From NCBI RefSeq assembly GCF_011064615.1, contig NZ_JAALJH010000003.1, positions 124,001 through 188,000 of the forward strand: a stretch of DNA of 64,000 nt. Direction: 5' to 3'. Position numbers and translations under genes: made by a program. Each line of letters opens with the position of its first letter. Position 1 is the first letter of the stretch. Below, piece after piece: positions 35,463 through 44,496 of the stretch. Below the pieces are notes generated by a model. That model was not told the DNA's origin. It searched no databases and saw only the letters and a list, made by a program, of their open reading frames with translations. Source of the stretch: Aquisphaera insulae. GTDB lineage: Bacteria > Planctomycetota > Planctomycetia > Isosphaerales > Isosphaeraceae.

Positions 35463-36131
35463 TTATTGCTTCACGGCCCGGTCCACGATCATGGCGCGAA
35501 GTCGGAAGATCTGAGCCCGATCCGTCGCCGGGGGATCGAGTTTCAGCGCTGTGTCGATGTCGCGCAACGCCCCGACGGTCGCCCCTCGGCCCCAACGGAT
35601 GGAGGCGCGACTCGCATAGGCCGACCAGGATTTGGGATTCAGCGTGATCGCCCGATTGGAGTCCGCGAGGGCAAGATCTTCCTGGCCTCGAGCCATGTAG
35701 GCATTCGCACGGAGAATGTAGGCGAGTGATGACGACGGATCGAGTTCGATCGCACGGTTCACATCCCGCAGAATGACGCCCTCGCCGGCATCACCGGCCT
35801 GCTGGTGCGCGAATGCTCGTTGTACGTAGGCATCGGCGAGCCGGGGGTTCAGGCGAACGGCCTCGTCGAGGTCCGCAATCGCCTGTGCATATTTGCCCAT
35901 CTTCCGATTGGCTGTCCCACGGATGCACAGCGCAATGGAGTCGCGCGGGTTCGCCCTGACTGCGCGGTCCGCCAGGTCCGATGCCCCCTTGAGGTCCCCT
36001 TTCGTTCCCAGCGCCGCAGCCTCCTGGACAAGACGAGAGGGCCGGGGAGTCCGTGAGTCTCGCTCCCAGAGCGGATAGGTTGCTCCGAGCACGACGAGAA
36101 GCAGTAACGCCCTCAAGGAGTGCAGATTCAT
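35463..36131 (-). CDS. Exported TPR-repeat protein
   Basis: The 222-residue protein has an N-terminal membrane segment (SLRALLLLVVLGATYPLW) and four to five tetratricopeptide repeats from about residue 33 onward, e.g. KGDLKGASDLADRAVRANPR, KYAQAIADLDEAVRLNPRLA and EDLALADSNRAITLNPKSW. TPRs bind partner proteins; the partner is unknown. Start ATG 36131 has GAGAGG 8 nt upstream and overlaps the stop of a small upstream frame by an ATGA junction. Confidence 0.82.
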   Translation of the reverse strand: MNLHSLRALLLLVVLGATYPLWERDSRTPRPSRLVQEAAALGTKGDLKGASDLADRAVRANPRDSIALCIRGTANRKMGKYAQAIADLDEAVRLNPRLADAYVQRAFAHQQAGDAGEGVILRDVNRAIELDPSSSLAYILRANAYMARGQEDLALADSNRAITLNPKSWSAYASRASIRWGRGATVGALRDIDTALKLDPPATDRAQIFRLRAMIVDRAVKQ

Positions 36132-36337
36132 CGCTGAACCTCTCGATTGCGGAATTCCAGGCCCACAGCGCCTGTCCCGAGATGCACCGGCGATGGGGAA
36201 ATGCTGGTCAGCATCTTCGCCGGTTCGACCCTCGCCGAACGATAGAATGCACCGCCCCGCGCTTCGGCCGTCGACATCTCGCCGTGAGAATCATAGGTCA
36301 GATTCGAGAACCTGATCCCAGCGACATCGATGCTCAT
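36128..36337 (-). CDS. Possible small hypothetical protein upstream of TPR gene
   Basis: A 69-residue frame (MSIDVAGIRFSNLTYDSHGE, then MSTAEARGGAFYR) ends in an ATGA overlap with the TPR gene, the arrangement of a coupled gene pair. Its codon use is not clearly distinct from background and no ribosome site is obvious, so it could be the decayed end of a longer gene. The remaining 36338-36510 shows no gene. Confidence 0.3.
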   Translation of the reverse strand: MSIDVAGIRFSNLTYDSHGEMSTAEARGGAFYRSARVEPAKMLTSISPSPVHLGTGAVGLEFRNREVQR

Positions 36338-36510
36338 CCCGCCAGGCGGGAACTAACGATCGAGCCATCTCAAAGTCCGTCGACCCGAGGGCATAACCCC
36401 CGATAAGATGGTGACCCACCGACGCCCCGTACGGCCCACCTAACCCGCGCGGCGGCATCAGAACGATCGACCATGAGGCTACTCCAGTAACAGCCAGCAG
36501 GACCCCACCC

Positions 36511-37383
<873 letters not shown>

Positions 37384-37506
37384 CCGGGGGCACCCCGCTT
37401 GAAACCGCCGCGGCGACACCTATCCTGATGGAGGGCGGTACGTCCTCGCGCCGGTCGTTCCCGGCGCGAGGCTCCCACCTCGGCGTCACGAGACGGAGCC
37501 CCTCGC

Positions 37507-38217
37507 ATGGTGTTCGATCCGCTCTACATCCTGATGATGCTGCCGGGGATGCTGATCGCCGGCTGGGCCCAGTCGAAGATCGCCTCGGCCTACCGGGAGG
37601 GCTCTCGCTATCGAGCCTCCTCGGGCGCGACGGGCGCCCAGGCCGCGGCGGCGATCATGCAGGCCGAGGGGGTCCGGGACGTCCCCATCGAGCCCGTGGC
37701 CGGCCAGCTCACCGACCATTACGATCCCGCGAAGAAGGTCCTCCGGCTCTCCGAGACGAACTACGGCTACAACACCCTGGCCGCCGTCGGCGTCGCGGCC
37801 CACGAGGCCGGCCACGCCTTGCAGGACGCCCATCACTACCCGCTGATGACGGTCCGCAACCTGATCGTCCCGCTCGCCAGCATCGGGCCGAATCTCTCGT
37901 TCGTCGCCCTCATCGTGGGCATGATGGCGCATTCGATGCTGTTCATCTGGGCCGGGATCATCCTCTTCTCGACCACCGTCCTCTTCCAGCTCGTGAACCT
38001 GCCCGTCGAGTTCGACGCCAGCCGGCGCGCCCGGCGTGAGCTCCAGAGGACGGGCCTCATCTCCCCGGAGGAAGACCAGGTCGTCGGCAAGGTGCTCAAC
38101 GCCGCCGCCATGACGTATGTGGCCGCCACGCTCACGAGCATCTTCCAGCTCCTCTACTTCGTCCTCCGCGCCATGGGCTCGTCCTCCTCGAACCGGCGGG
38201 ATGACGACTACGTCTGA
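37507..38217 (+). CDS. Membrane zinc metallopeptidase (YugP family)
   Basis: The 236-residue protein has an N-terminal helix (PLYILMMLPGMLIAGW), the zinc motif VAAHEAGHALQDAHH near residues 97-111 (HExxH), then two membrane helices (FVALIVGMMAHSMLFIW and GIILFSTTVLFQLVN) and FDASRRARRELQRTG with the third ligand region, and a C-terminal helix. The family (COG2738, DUF2268-unrelated) comprises membrane-bound proteases of unknown target. ATG 37507 follows GGAG 8 nt upstream. It follows the hydrolase gene on the same strand by 123 nt. Confidence 0.88.
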   Translation: MVFDPLYILMMLPGMLIAGWAQSKIASAYREGSRYRASSGATGAQAAAAIMQAEGVRDVPIEPVAGQLTDHYDPAKKVLRLSETNYGYNTLAAVGVAAHEAGHALQDAHHYPLMTVRNLIVPLASIGPNLSFVALIVGMMAHSMLFIWAGIILFSTTVLFQLVNLPVEFDASRRARRELQRTGLISPEEDQVVGKVLNAAAMTYVAATLTSIFQLLYFVLRAMGSSSSNRRDDDYV

Positions 38218-38230
38218 GCGGGTCCCGTGG

Positions 38231-38644
38231 CTATCGCAGCTCCTTGCGAATCACGAGCTTGAGCCCCGACCAGATGTCGGTGACCGCGCAGACCTTGACA
38301 TCCACGAACCCGAGCGGGAGGCAGACCTCCCGGATGATGTCCTCGGTGATGTCGGTGGGGACCCTGGAAGCCTTCTTGGGCCAGGACACCCAGACCATGG
38401 CGTCCGGTCGGATCGCCGGACGGAGCGCAGCCAGTTCCTCCTCGAGGACCGACCGCTCGGTGGCGAAGAGGTGGACCAGGTCGGTCGTCCTCTCGACCTT
38501 CGTGCCGAAGACGACGTCGGCCGGGAGTGGAGCGAGCCATTCCTCATAACCGTCCGGGGCGTGCCGGGTCGCGACCCGGGAGCCGGCCGCGATGCCGAGC
38601 TTCCGCGCGAGCGGGGTGCCCGAGTAGCCCGCGGGTTTCGTCAC
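38231..38644 (-). CDS. DUF3052 family protein
   Basis: The 137-residue protein begins GTG 38644 with GGAG 10 nt upstream. The N-terminal GYSGTPLARKLGIAAGSRVA, central DLVHLFATERSVLEEELAAL and C-terminal DAMVWVSWPKKASRVPTDIT are characteristic of DUF3052, small cytosolic proteins with a SAM-fold-like appearance and no known activity. It is convergent with the zinc peptidase gene and appears to be co-directional with the downstream-lying glyoxalase-like gene. Confidence 0.82.
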   Translation of the reverse strand: MTKPAGYSGTPLARKLGIAAGSRVATRHAPDGYEEWLAPLPADVVFGTKVERTTDLVHLFATERSVLEEELAALRPAIRPDAMVWVSWPKKASRVPTDITEDIIREVCLPLGFVDVKVCAVTDIWSGLKLVIRKELR

Positions 38645-38704
38645 CGAATCGATCTCCGCGTTCCGGAGGAATCGCGCCGGCGAGCCGCGCCGCCGGCCGC
38701 GGTG

Positions 38705-39052
38705 TCAGGGGATCCTCGGCTTCTCTCCGTCCATCTCGACCAGGCCCATCGTGTTGCCCGCGGGATCCCGGAAAAGCCCGAGGACCACGACGCCGGGGAC
38801 CTCGAACCGGGGGGCGTCGATCGTGCCGCCCCGGGCCACCACCTCGGCGAGCGACGCGGCGACATCGGGCACGCCGATGTAGATCCGTTTGTCCATCGGA
38901 TCCTTCCGGAATGCCCCGGACAGGGGCCCGGTGACCTCCACCTTGAGTTGCCCGAAGGGGTCGAGCTGCCAGCCGAAGACGGCCGAATAGAAGTCCCGCA
39001 ACGCGCCGTCATCCGGCCCGGCGATGTCGAAAAACACGATCGGGGACGCCAT
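38705..39052 (-). CDS. VOC (glyoxalase/bleomycin resistance) family protein
   Basis: The 115-residue protein has the single-module VOC fold of paired beta-alpha-beta-beta-beta units: IVFFDIAGPDDGALRDFYSA, VFGWQLDPFG, and the C-terminal GLFRDPAGNTMGLVEMDG. VOC proteins use metal to catalyse isomerisation, dioxygenation or binding; the ligand is not evident. ATG 39052 is chosen for the strong AAGGAGG upstream. Length is typical for the short class. Confidence 0.85.
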   Translation of the reverse strand: MASPIVFFDIAGPDDGALRDFYSAVFGWQLDPFGQLKVEVTGPLSGAFRKDPMDKRIYIGVPDVAASLAEVVARGGTIDAPRFEVPGVVVLGLFRDPAGNTMGLVEMDGEKPRIP

Positions 39053-39140
39053 CCACGACTCCTCCTTTTCGCCACCACTGTCGGCAGGGCGCCCTGCCGT
39101 GGTCCGCATGATCATGATAACAAGATCGCGAACACATCGC

Positions 39141-39884
39141 CTAACGCGTCCCGATCGGCGGGAAATGGAGCCTCGGGTGGCCGGGGGCGATGACGACGGT
39201 GAGCAGGATCACCATCGGGATCGCCGCGAGGATGGGAAGAAGGACCGCCACGGGGAAATGCCACCAGCGTACGATGCGCCGGCCCGGCGTCTCGGGGTAA
39301 GCACAGGCCGGCAGGTAGACCATCAGGCCATAGACAAGGAGCCACTGGGCCAACGCCAGCGGATTCAACCCGGAGAACATCGCCTCGTTGAGGAACCCCG
39401 TCAGCCCGAACAGGAGGAACACCTGGAACGGGCGGAACGCGTACCGCGAGAGCAGCCACGCCCAGGCCGCGAACTGAGGGATGAAGACCACGACGCTGTG
39501 CAAGGCCACGACGTCCAGGTAATCGGCCGAGGCCGTGATGTAAACCTCCCCGATCCGACACCCGAACAAGGGTGCACAATTGGTCATGGCCGTCGTGACG
39601 ACCTCCTCCAGGAGCGCGAGCCCCGTCGCGAGGAGGACGAATTTCAGGCCATCCGGCAGCGGCAGGCGGCCGACGACCGAACGGGCTCGGTCCCGCCCGA
39701 AGAGACTGAACAGGCCCGCCAGGCCGATCCAGAAGATGTCCAGACCCCAGAGCATCCCGGCCAGCGCCCTCACCAGGCGGTCATTCGCCCCGGCGAGCTG
39801 AAGCGCGATGGAAAGCAGCAACTGCCAGATCACCAGGGTTGCGACGAACGCCCGCTTGATCCGGCCCCGGCCAGCCCCATCCAT
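39141..39884 (-). CDS. Polytopic membrane protein, unknown function
   Basis: The 247-residue protein has about seven hydrophobic segments (FVATLVIWQLLLSIAL, LDIFWIGLAGLFSLFG, FVLLATGLALLEEVVTTAMT, VVALHSVVVFIPQFAAWAWL and others). LLEEVVTTAMTNCAPLFG has the EE pair seen in some membrane CAAX-type proteases, but the remaining motifs of that family are not clear, so I do not assign it. ATG 39884 has GGAGG 4 nt upstream; a TTG start at 39950 that overlaps the preceding stop is an alternative. Confidence 0.72.
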   Translation of the reverse strand: MDGAGRGRIKRAFVATLVIWQLLLSIALQLAGANDRLVRALAGMLWGLDIFWIGLAGLFSLFGRDRARSVVGRLPLPDGLKFVLLATGLALLEEVVTTAMTNCAPLFGCRIGEVYITASADYLDVVALHSVVVFIPQFAAWAWLLSRYAFRPFQVFLLFGLTGFLNEAMFSGLNPLALAQWLLVYGLMVYLPACAYPETPGRRIVRWWHFPVAVLLPILAAIPMVILLTVVIAPGHPRLHFPPIGTR

Positions 39885-39946
39885 CGTGCCTCCACGCCGG
39901 TTGCCTCGGCCACGGTCGCTCGAAACGACTTTCTCGTGGGTCCCGT

Positions 39947-40294
39947 TCAAAGAGTCGGAGGCTCCTCGATCGAATCGACGACATGGCCGCCACGAACCAC
40001 GGCGTAACCGACTCTAAGGTCACCGACCGGCTCGTACTCTTCCACGGACTCGAAGCGCAAGGGCCATCCATAATCGAAAACCTGATCGAGCCCAGTCGTC
40101 TCCTCGGGTGGTGGATCGGCCTCGATCAGCGTCTCCACGGCGAAGTAACGCCAGATCTCATCACCGGGCATCCTGCGATCGAGCATGGACCACCAGGCGC
40201 GGAGCCAGAGCTCGGGGACGTCGAGATCCACGAGTTCCGCCTCAACCGCTTCGACCGTGGTCTCAATGCAGAGCCAATCCGAAGGGATCGGCAT
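39947..40294 (-). CDS. Small acidic hypothetical protein
   Basis: The 115-residue protein starts at ATG 40294 behind GGAGGGG. It is acidic (VEAVEAELVDLDVPELWLRA) with no membrane segment or metal motif. The C-terminal half reads WPLRFESVEEYEPVGDLRVG then YAVVRGGHVVDSIEE. It lies between two small membrane protein genes on the same strand, possibly one transcript. I do not recognise a family. Confidence 0.65.
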   Translation of the reverse strand: MPIPSDWLCIETTVEAVEAELVDLDVPELWLRAWWSMLDRRMPGDEIWRYFAVETLIEADPPPEETTGLDQVFDYGWPLRFESVEEYEPVGDLRVGYAVVRGGHVVDSIEEPPTL

Positions 40295-40335
40295 GAGACG
40301 GCCCCTCCAGTTACATCGTCCTTCACCTCGATCGC

Positions 40336-40578
40336 TCACCCGCGCAGCTCGATCAACGCCCGGAGGAACAGGAGCGCCAGGAGGATGGTGTACGCGATGC
40401 AGAGAAAAGCCCCCGCCAGGGCGAGCCGTCGCGGCCATCCCGACGTCGCTCGGGTCTTCGAGACCGCCCCGATCGCGACCAGAGGAGAGAACGGCAGGAG
40501 CCAGAAACAGGCGATGCTGAGGACGGCCAGCAGTCTCGCGGTTCGTCCCGGGGCCTGGGTCGCAGCCGGCGTCATCAT
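40336..40578 (-). CDS. Small two-helix membrane protein
   Basis: The 80-residue protein starts at ATG 40578, with GGAGGAG 8 nt upstream. Two hydrophobic segments (LLAVLSIACFWLLPFSPLVA and LALAGAFLCIAYTILLALLF) flank a basic loop (VSKTRATSGWPRR). It could be a DUF4190-like small membrane protein; the function is unknown. Confidence 0.6.
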   Translation of the reverse strand: MMTPAATQAPGRTARLLAVLSIACFWLLPFSPLVAIGAVSKTRATSGWPRRLALAGAFLCIAYTILLALLFLRALIELRG

Positions 40579-40814
40579 CGCGAAAGCTCCTCCGCGTGCG
40601 AGTTCCGCATCCGCCCGATCACTGGCAGCATGATCACTCGTATGACATTTGTCAACAACCTGCCTGAATCTCGGTATCGGGGCATGCAGCCATTTCGGCG
40701 GTTCGTTGGGCTGGCCGCGGGGCGCGTGGTCGGCTAAACTCATGGGTCTCGTCGCCGGGCCAGGTGCACCGGCCGTGTCTTCATTGGTTTCGACTGAACT
40801 CCCCGAGGTGTCTC

Positions 40815-40937
40815 GTGGCTCTCCGTCCCCGCAAGAACAAGTCCCGCCAGGCGAAGTTCCATCGCTGCCCGCGCTGTGGCGGCCAGGTCCGCAAGCGTGC
40901 CTTCCGCTGCAAGAAGTGCTCCGAATCGCAGCGCTGA
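40815..40937 (+). CDS. 40-residue zinc-ribbon microprotein
   Basis: A short gene with GTG start 40815 (GAGG 6 nt before) and TGA 40935-40937. The product begins ALRPRKNKSRQAKFHRCPRC and ends KCSESQR, with CPRC near residue 18 and CKKC near residue 32. Four cysteines spaced like that would hold one zinc ion, and the strongly basic flanks (about one third Lys/Arg) suggest RNA or ribosome binding, reminiscent of small zinc-ribbon ribosomal proteins. It lies 49 nt upstream of the M28 peptidase gene. The gene is too short for most gene finders. Confidence 0.65.
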   Translation: MALRPRKNKSRQAKFHRCPRCGGQVRKRAFRCKKCSESQR

Positions 40938-40985
40938 GGCCGAGACGGCCGACTTCCGTCCCCCGGAACCCTTGATGGAGCCTCG

Positions 40986-42575
40986 ATGAGCAGACTGAGG
41001 GGCCTTTCGGCGTGCGCCTTCGGCGCGGTGATCCTGCTGGGGCATGGCTCGGGGTCGCCGGTCCTGGGGCAGGAGCCCGGCCCAGGCCCGAAGGAGTCGG
41101 AAGTCCCCGCCGCGGTGAAGTCGATCACCGGCAAGGAGATCGGCGGCCACCTGAGGTTCCTCGCCTCGGACCTGATGCGGGGGAGGGACACGGCCTCTCC
41201 CGAATCGAAGCTGGCCGGGCAGTACCTCGCCTCACACCTGTTCGCGGCCGGGGCCGAGCCGCTCGGCGAGCGGGAGAACGGCAAGCCGAGTTACTTCCAG
41301 ACGATCCCCCTCGAGTCCGTCACGGCGCTGGAGCAGGGGACCTCGCTGACCCTGACCCTCGAGGCGAACGGGGCCCGGCAGGTCGTCCCCTGCAAGCTCG
41401 GGAGCGAGTTCTTCTTCTACCCTCGCGGGCTGATGGCCGGTGAGATCGACGCCCCGGTGGTCTTCGCCGGATACGGCCGCTCGCAGTCCGACCCGAAAGT
41501 CGACGATTACGCGGGGATCGATAGCCGCGGCAAGTTTGTGCTCGTGTTCGATGGCCAGCCCGACGCGACGGCCGCGCCCCAGGGCCCGAGGCCGGCCTTC
41601 AACCCGTTTGCCAAGCTCGCCGCCGCTCGCGCACACGGGGCGATCGGCGTCCTCATCATCCCACCCCCCGGCCGCGGATGGCCGGCCGACGCCCGGGCGC
41701 TGGACGCCCGCGCCATGGGCTTCGAACGGCCCGTCATGGGACTGGCCTCCTCCTCGGCCGAGATCCCGGCGATCGGCCTGGCGGATTCAGTCCGAGACGT
41801 CCTGGCCGCCCGTCTGTCGCTGGCCGCCGACAGCAAGCCCATTCCGGTGCTCGACCTCCGTGCCCACTTCACCTTCGCCGCCCGCAAGGAGCCGAAATCC
41901 GATCGCAACGTGATCGGCTACTTCCCCGGCTCGGATCCGGAGAAGAAGAAGGAAATCGTCGTCTTCAGCGCGCATTACGACCACGTGGGGGTGAACGACA
42001 AGGGGGAGATCTTCAACGGCTCCGACGACAACGCCTCGGGCACGAGCACCCTGCTCGAGATTGCCGAGGCGTTCGGTCAGGCGCCCCGGGCGGCCCGGAG
42101 CGTGGCGTTCCTGTGGGTCTCCGGCGAGGAGAAGGGCCTCCTCGGCAGCCAGTGGTTCGCCGGGCACATGACGCTTCCGGAGGGCTACAAGGTCGTCGCC
42201 GACATCAACCTGGACATGGTCAGCCGCAACGATCCCCACAAGATCGGCGTGACGCCGTCGCCGGACCACGACGAGTACAACGCCCTCGTCCCCGCGGCCG
42301 TCCGCTCCTGCAAGGCGGAGGATCTCGAGGTCGTCTATGACTCCGACGAGTATTTCCACCGGACCGACAGCGCCAGCTTCGCCCACAAGGGCGTGCCGGT
42401 GATCTTCTTCTTCGCCGGCATCCACGAGGACTATCACCGGCCGACCGACGACGTCGAGAAGGCCGATTTCGAGAAGTCCGCCCGCGTCGCCCGCGCGGCC
42501 TTTCGCCTGGGTTGGACGTTCGCGACGTCCGATCAGCCACCGGCGAAGATCAAACCGGACGGAAAAGCCCGGTAG
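40986..42575 (+). CDS. Secreted M28 family zinc peptidase with PA insert
   Basis: The 529-residue exported peptidase has a signal peptide (GLSACAFGAVILLGHGSGSP). A protease-associated insert occupies about residues 130-280. The M28 core follows, with metal ligands in VVFSAHYDHVGVNDKG near 325, FNGSDDNASGTSTLLEI near 345 (bridging Asp), WVSGEEKGLLGS near 378 (Glu pair), DINLDMVSRNDP near 408, and HEDYHRPTDDVEK near 480. M28 enzymes are aminopeptidases or related hydrolases; this one probably feeds on extracellular peptides. ATG 40986 has GGAG 5 nt upstream. Confidence 0.92.
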   Translation: MSRLRGLSACAFGAVILLGHGSGSPVLGQEPGPGPKESEVPAAVKSITGKEIGGHLRFLASDLMRGRDTASPESKLAGQYLASHLFAAGAEPLGERENGKPSYFQTIPLESVTALEQGTSLTLTLEANGARQVVPCKLGSEFFFYPRGLMAGEIDAPVVFAGYGRSQSDPKVDDYAGIDSRGKFVLVFDGQPDATAAPQGPRPAFNPFAKLAAARAHGAIGVLIIPPPGRGWPADARALDARAMGFERPVMGLASSSAEIPAIGLADSVRDVLAARLSLAADSKPIPVLDLRAHFTFAARKEPKSDRNVIGYFPGSDPEKKKEIVVFSAHYDHVGVNDKGEIFNGSDDNASGTSTLLEIAEAFGQAPRAARSVAFLWVSGEEKGLLGSQWFAGHMTLPEGYKVVADINLDMVSRNDPHKIGVTPSPDHDEYNALVPAAVRSCKAEDLEVVYDSDEYFHRTDSASFAHKGVPVIFFFAGIHEDYHRPTDDVEKADFEKSARVARAAFRLGWTFATSDQPPAKIKPDGKAR

Positions 42576-42676
42576 GCCACGGCTCACCCGGTCGCCGGAC
42601 GGCGCCGGCTTCTAAAGGATGATAGCCCGCCCGTCCCGAAGTCTTCTCCGTGCCTCCGTGGTCCGTCCTCCCGGCC

Positions 42677-43027
42677 TCACAGGTTATCGTCGGGTCGGAA
42701 GGTGGGGAGCTCGGCGGAGTCGGCCAGGGAGATGTCGATCGGGTTCCTCAGCCCGCGAGGTTCATTGCAGAGGATTCCGCGACGGCTGGCGCAGCTCAGG
42801 CAGAGCTTCTCCTCGCCCTGATGGAGGTAGATCTCTCCGTCCTGCAGGCGATGGTAGAAATCCTGCCCCGGGGCCTGGGAATGGCAGAACTCGCGGTGGC
42901 TGCCGCGCTTGATGCTGGTCCGCCAGCCGGGCTCAAAGACATACAGGTGTGAGACGCCCTCCACGGTGCCGGTCCGGCTGCCGAGTGACCTCTTGGGCGA
43001 GGCCTCGGCCTGAGAATTCGAACTCAT
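42677..43027 (-). CDS. Cysteine-containing hypothetical protein coupled to HTTM gene
   Basis: The 116-residue product starts with an ATGA overlap (43024-43027) on the end of the HTTM gene. It lacks a signal peptide. It carries HREFCHSQAPGQDFYHRLQD, GEIYLHQGEEKLCLSCASRR and GILC, giving four cysteines that could bind metal or form a redox pair. This is a possible partner for the DUF393 redox-like domain just upstream. I do not recognise a family. Confidence 0.65.
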   Translation of the reverse strand: MSSNSQAEASPKRSLGSRTGTVEGVSHLYVFEPGWRTSIKRGSHREFCHSQAPGQDFYHRLQDGEIYLHQGEEKLCLSCASRRGILCNEPRGLRNPIDISLADSAELPTFRPDDNL

Positions 43028-44496
43028 TGCGGCTGCATCTCCTGGGCGGGAATCGGAGCCGGGCGGGGAGGCTCCCGGGGATCTCGGTCGCGATCAGGAC
43101 TCGTCGAAGCCGGTCCTTGCCCTGGGAGCGAACAGGCGGCATCCGTGCAGGGGACGTCCCGGGTGCGTGCGCCGGCGATCCGATTATAGACCCTGCGACC
43201 GATCCATGCGACCCCCGGAATCCAGGCCGCCACGGCGAGCGGCCAGGCCAGCGGCAGTCGGCCCCCGATGGCCCGCATCGCGTCGAATCCGCCGTACACC
43301 TTCCCGGAGGCCGCGACCGCGTGCATCGAGGCCATGCAGGCCGCCTTCGTCAGCGACGGGTGGACCGAGGCCGGCTCGACGGCGTTGAGGTCGATCGGCT
43401 CCAGGACGTGGTCCGGATCCGCCGCGGTCAGCGCGGCCATCGTGGCCCGGCACCGCGGGCACTGGCCGTCGAAGAGGACCCGCAGCGCCGGCTGCGACCC
43501 GGACCGGCCGGCGACCAGGCTCCTCAACCACGGCCCGGAGGCGAACGCGAGATTGGCGCCGATCATCGCCAGCCCGAACTCGGCCAGGCCCGGCGCGACG
43601 TAGCCGATTCCCAGGTGGAGCGCCACGGCCCCGGCGAGAAAGAGCGGCCGAAGGATGCCGACCCAGATCAGCGCCGGGTAGAGGATCTCGAAGGCGATGC
43701 TGGCGTGCGTCAGGAAGTTGATGAGGAGCGGCCATTCGGCCAGGCCGGAGAAGTCCCGGGTGACGAACTCGCCGGCCATCATGGTCCCCCAGAGCGCCGT
43801 CCCGTTCCACCACGACGGCCCCTGGAGCTTCGCCAGCCCGGCCATCAGGTAGATGAACGCCAGGTGGAGCTGGATCAGACGGAGCGCCAGGCCGGCCGAG
43901 ACCGTCGGCACCGGCACCGCCGGGATTCGCGGCGAGACGAGCCGGCCGACGCCCGCGACGAACGCCCGCGACGCCGCCACGCCCCGGGCGTCTCGCCATC
44001 TCCTCAGAAATCGGTCCAGGGACAGGGCCTGCCCGCTGGCCCCGGTGATCATCAGGTAGAAGAGCAAGGTGGAGATCACCTGGTCGAAGCCGAAGAGCGC
44101 GATCGGCACCCGCCGCACGGTCGAGACGTAGATGATCCAGCCGACGACCGCGGCGATCCGGCTGAATAAGCCGGCGGCGAGGAGCCCGAAGACCGCGAGG
44201 CAACCGAGCCAGGCTGGCCGCAGCAGCGAATCCGGGACCAGGAACCAGAACGACCAGGCCCACGGCTGCCGCTCGAGCTGGTTCTGGCGGATCAGGGCGG
44301 GGTCGGCCCAGCCGCTCGATCCGAAGTGGTCGTGCAGGTCCAGCCCCAGGACGAAGAGGCTCCAGAGCGCCAGGCTCGCCGTGACGATCCGGACCAGGCC
44401 CAGGGGCGTCGGGTCGGCCGGCCGGAAGAAGAAGGCGTCCCAGCCTTGGCGGACGGACCGGACCAGCTCGCGGAGGTACGCCAACGGCTCGCTCAC
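43024..44496 (-). CDS. HTTM domain membrane protein with C-terminal DUF393 thiol-redox domain
   Basis: The 490-residue protein combines a horizontally transferred transmembrane (HTTM) module, related to vitamin K-dependent carboxylase, with several helices up to about residue 330 (e.g. LVRIVTASLALWSLFVLGL, LIQLHLAFIYLMAGLAKLQG), and a DUF393 domain beginning LRVLFDGQCPRCRATMAAL near 345, whose CxxC suggests thiol redox chemistry. The start is GTG 44496 overlapping the previous stop (GTGA), and the stop overlaps the next gene's start (ATGA), so three genes are translationally chained. Substrate unknown. Confidence 0.85.
   Translation of the reverse strand: MSEPLAYLRELVRSVRQGWDAFFFRPADPTPLGLVRIVTASLALWSLFVLGLDLHDHFGSSGWADPALIRQNQLERQPWAWSFWFLVPDSLLRPAWLGCLAVFGLLAAGLFSRIAAVVGWIIYVSTVRRVPIALFGFDQVISTLLFYLMITGASGQALSLDRFLRRWRDARGVAASRAFVAGVGRLVSPRIPAVPVPTVSAGLALRLIQLHLAFIYLMAGLAKLQGPSWWNGTALWGTMMAGEFVTRDFSGLAEWPLLINFLTHASIAFEILYPALIWVGILRPLFLAGAVALHLGIGYVAPGLAEFGLAMIGANLAFASGPWLRSLVAGRSGSQPALRVLFDGQCPRCRATMAALTAADPDHVLEPIDLNAVEPASVHPSLTKAACMASMHAVAASGKVYGGFDAMRAIGGRLPLAWPLAVAAWIPGVAWIGRRVYNRIAGARTRDVPCTDAACSLPGQGPASTSPDRDRDPREPPRPAPIPAQEMQPQ

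Noticed and set aside
36338..36480. A second gene fragment on the minus strand upstream of the TPR gene ([15 protein letters not shown]...)
   Set aside because: Open and slightly protein-like, but in a different frame from the 69-residue call, with no start or ribosome site; could be a decayed gene but not supportable.
39600..39700. CAAX-type protease identity of the membrane protein at 39141-39884
   Set aside because: An EE pair in a helix is present, but the other conserved residues of the family could not be placed.
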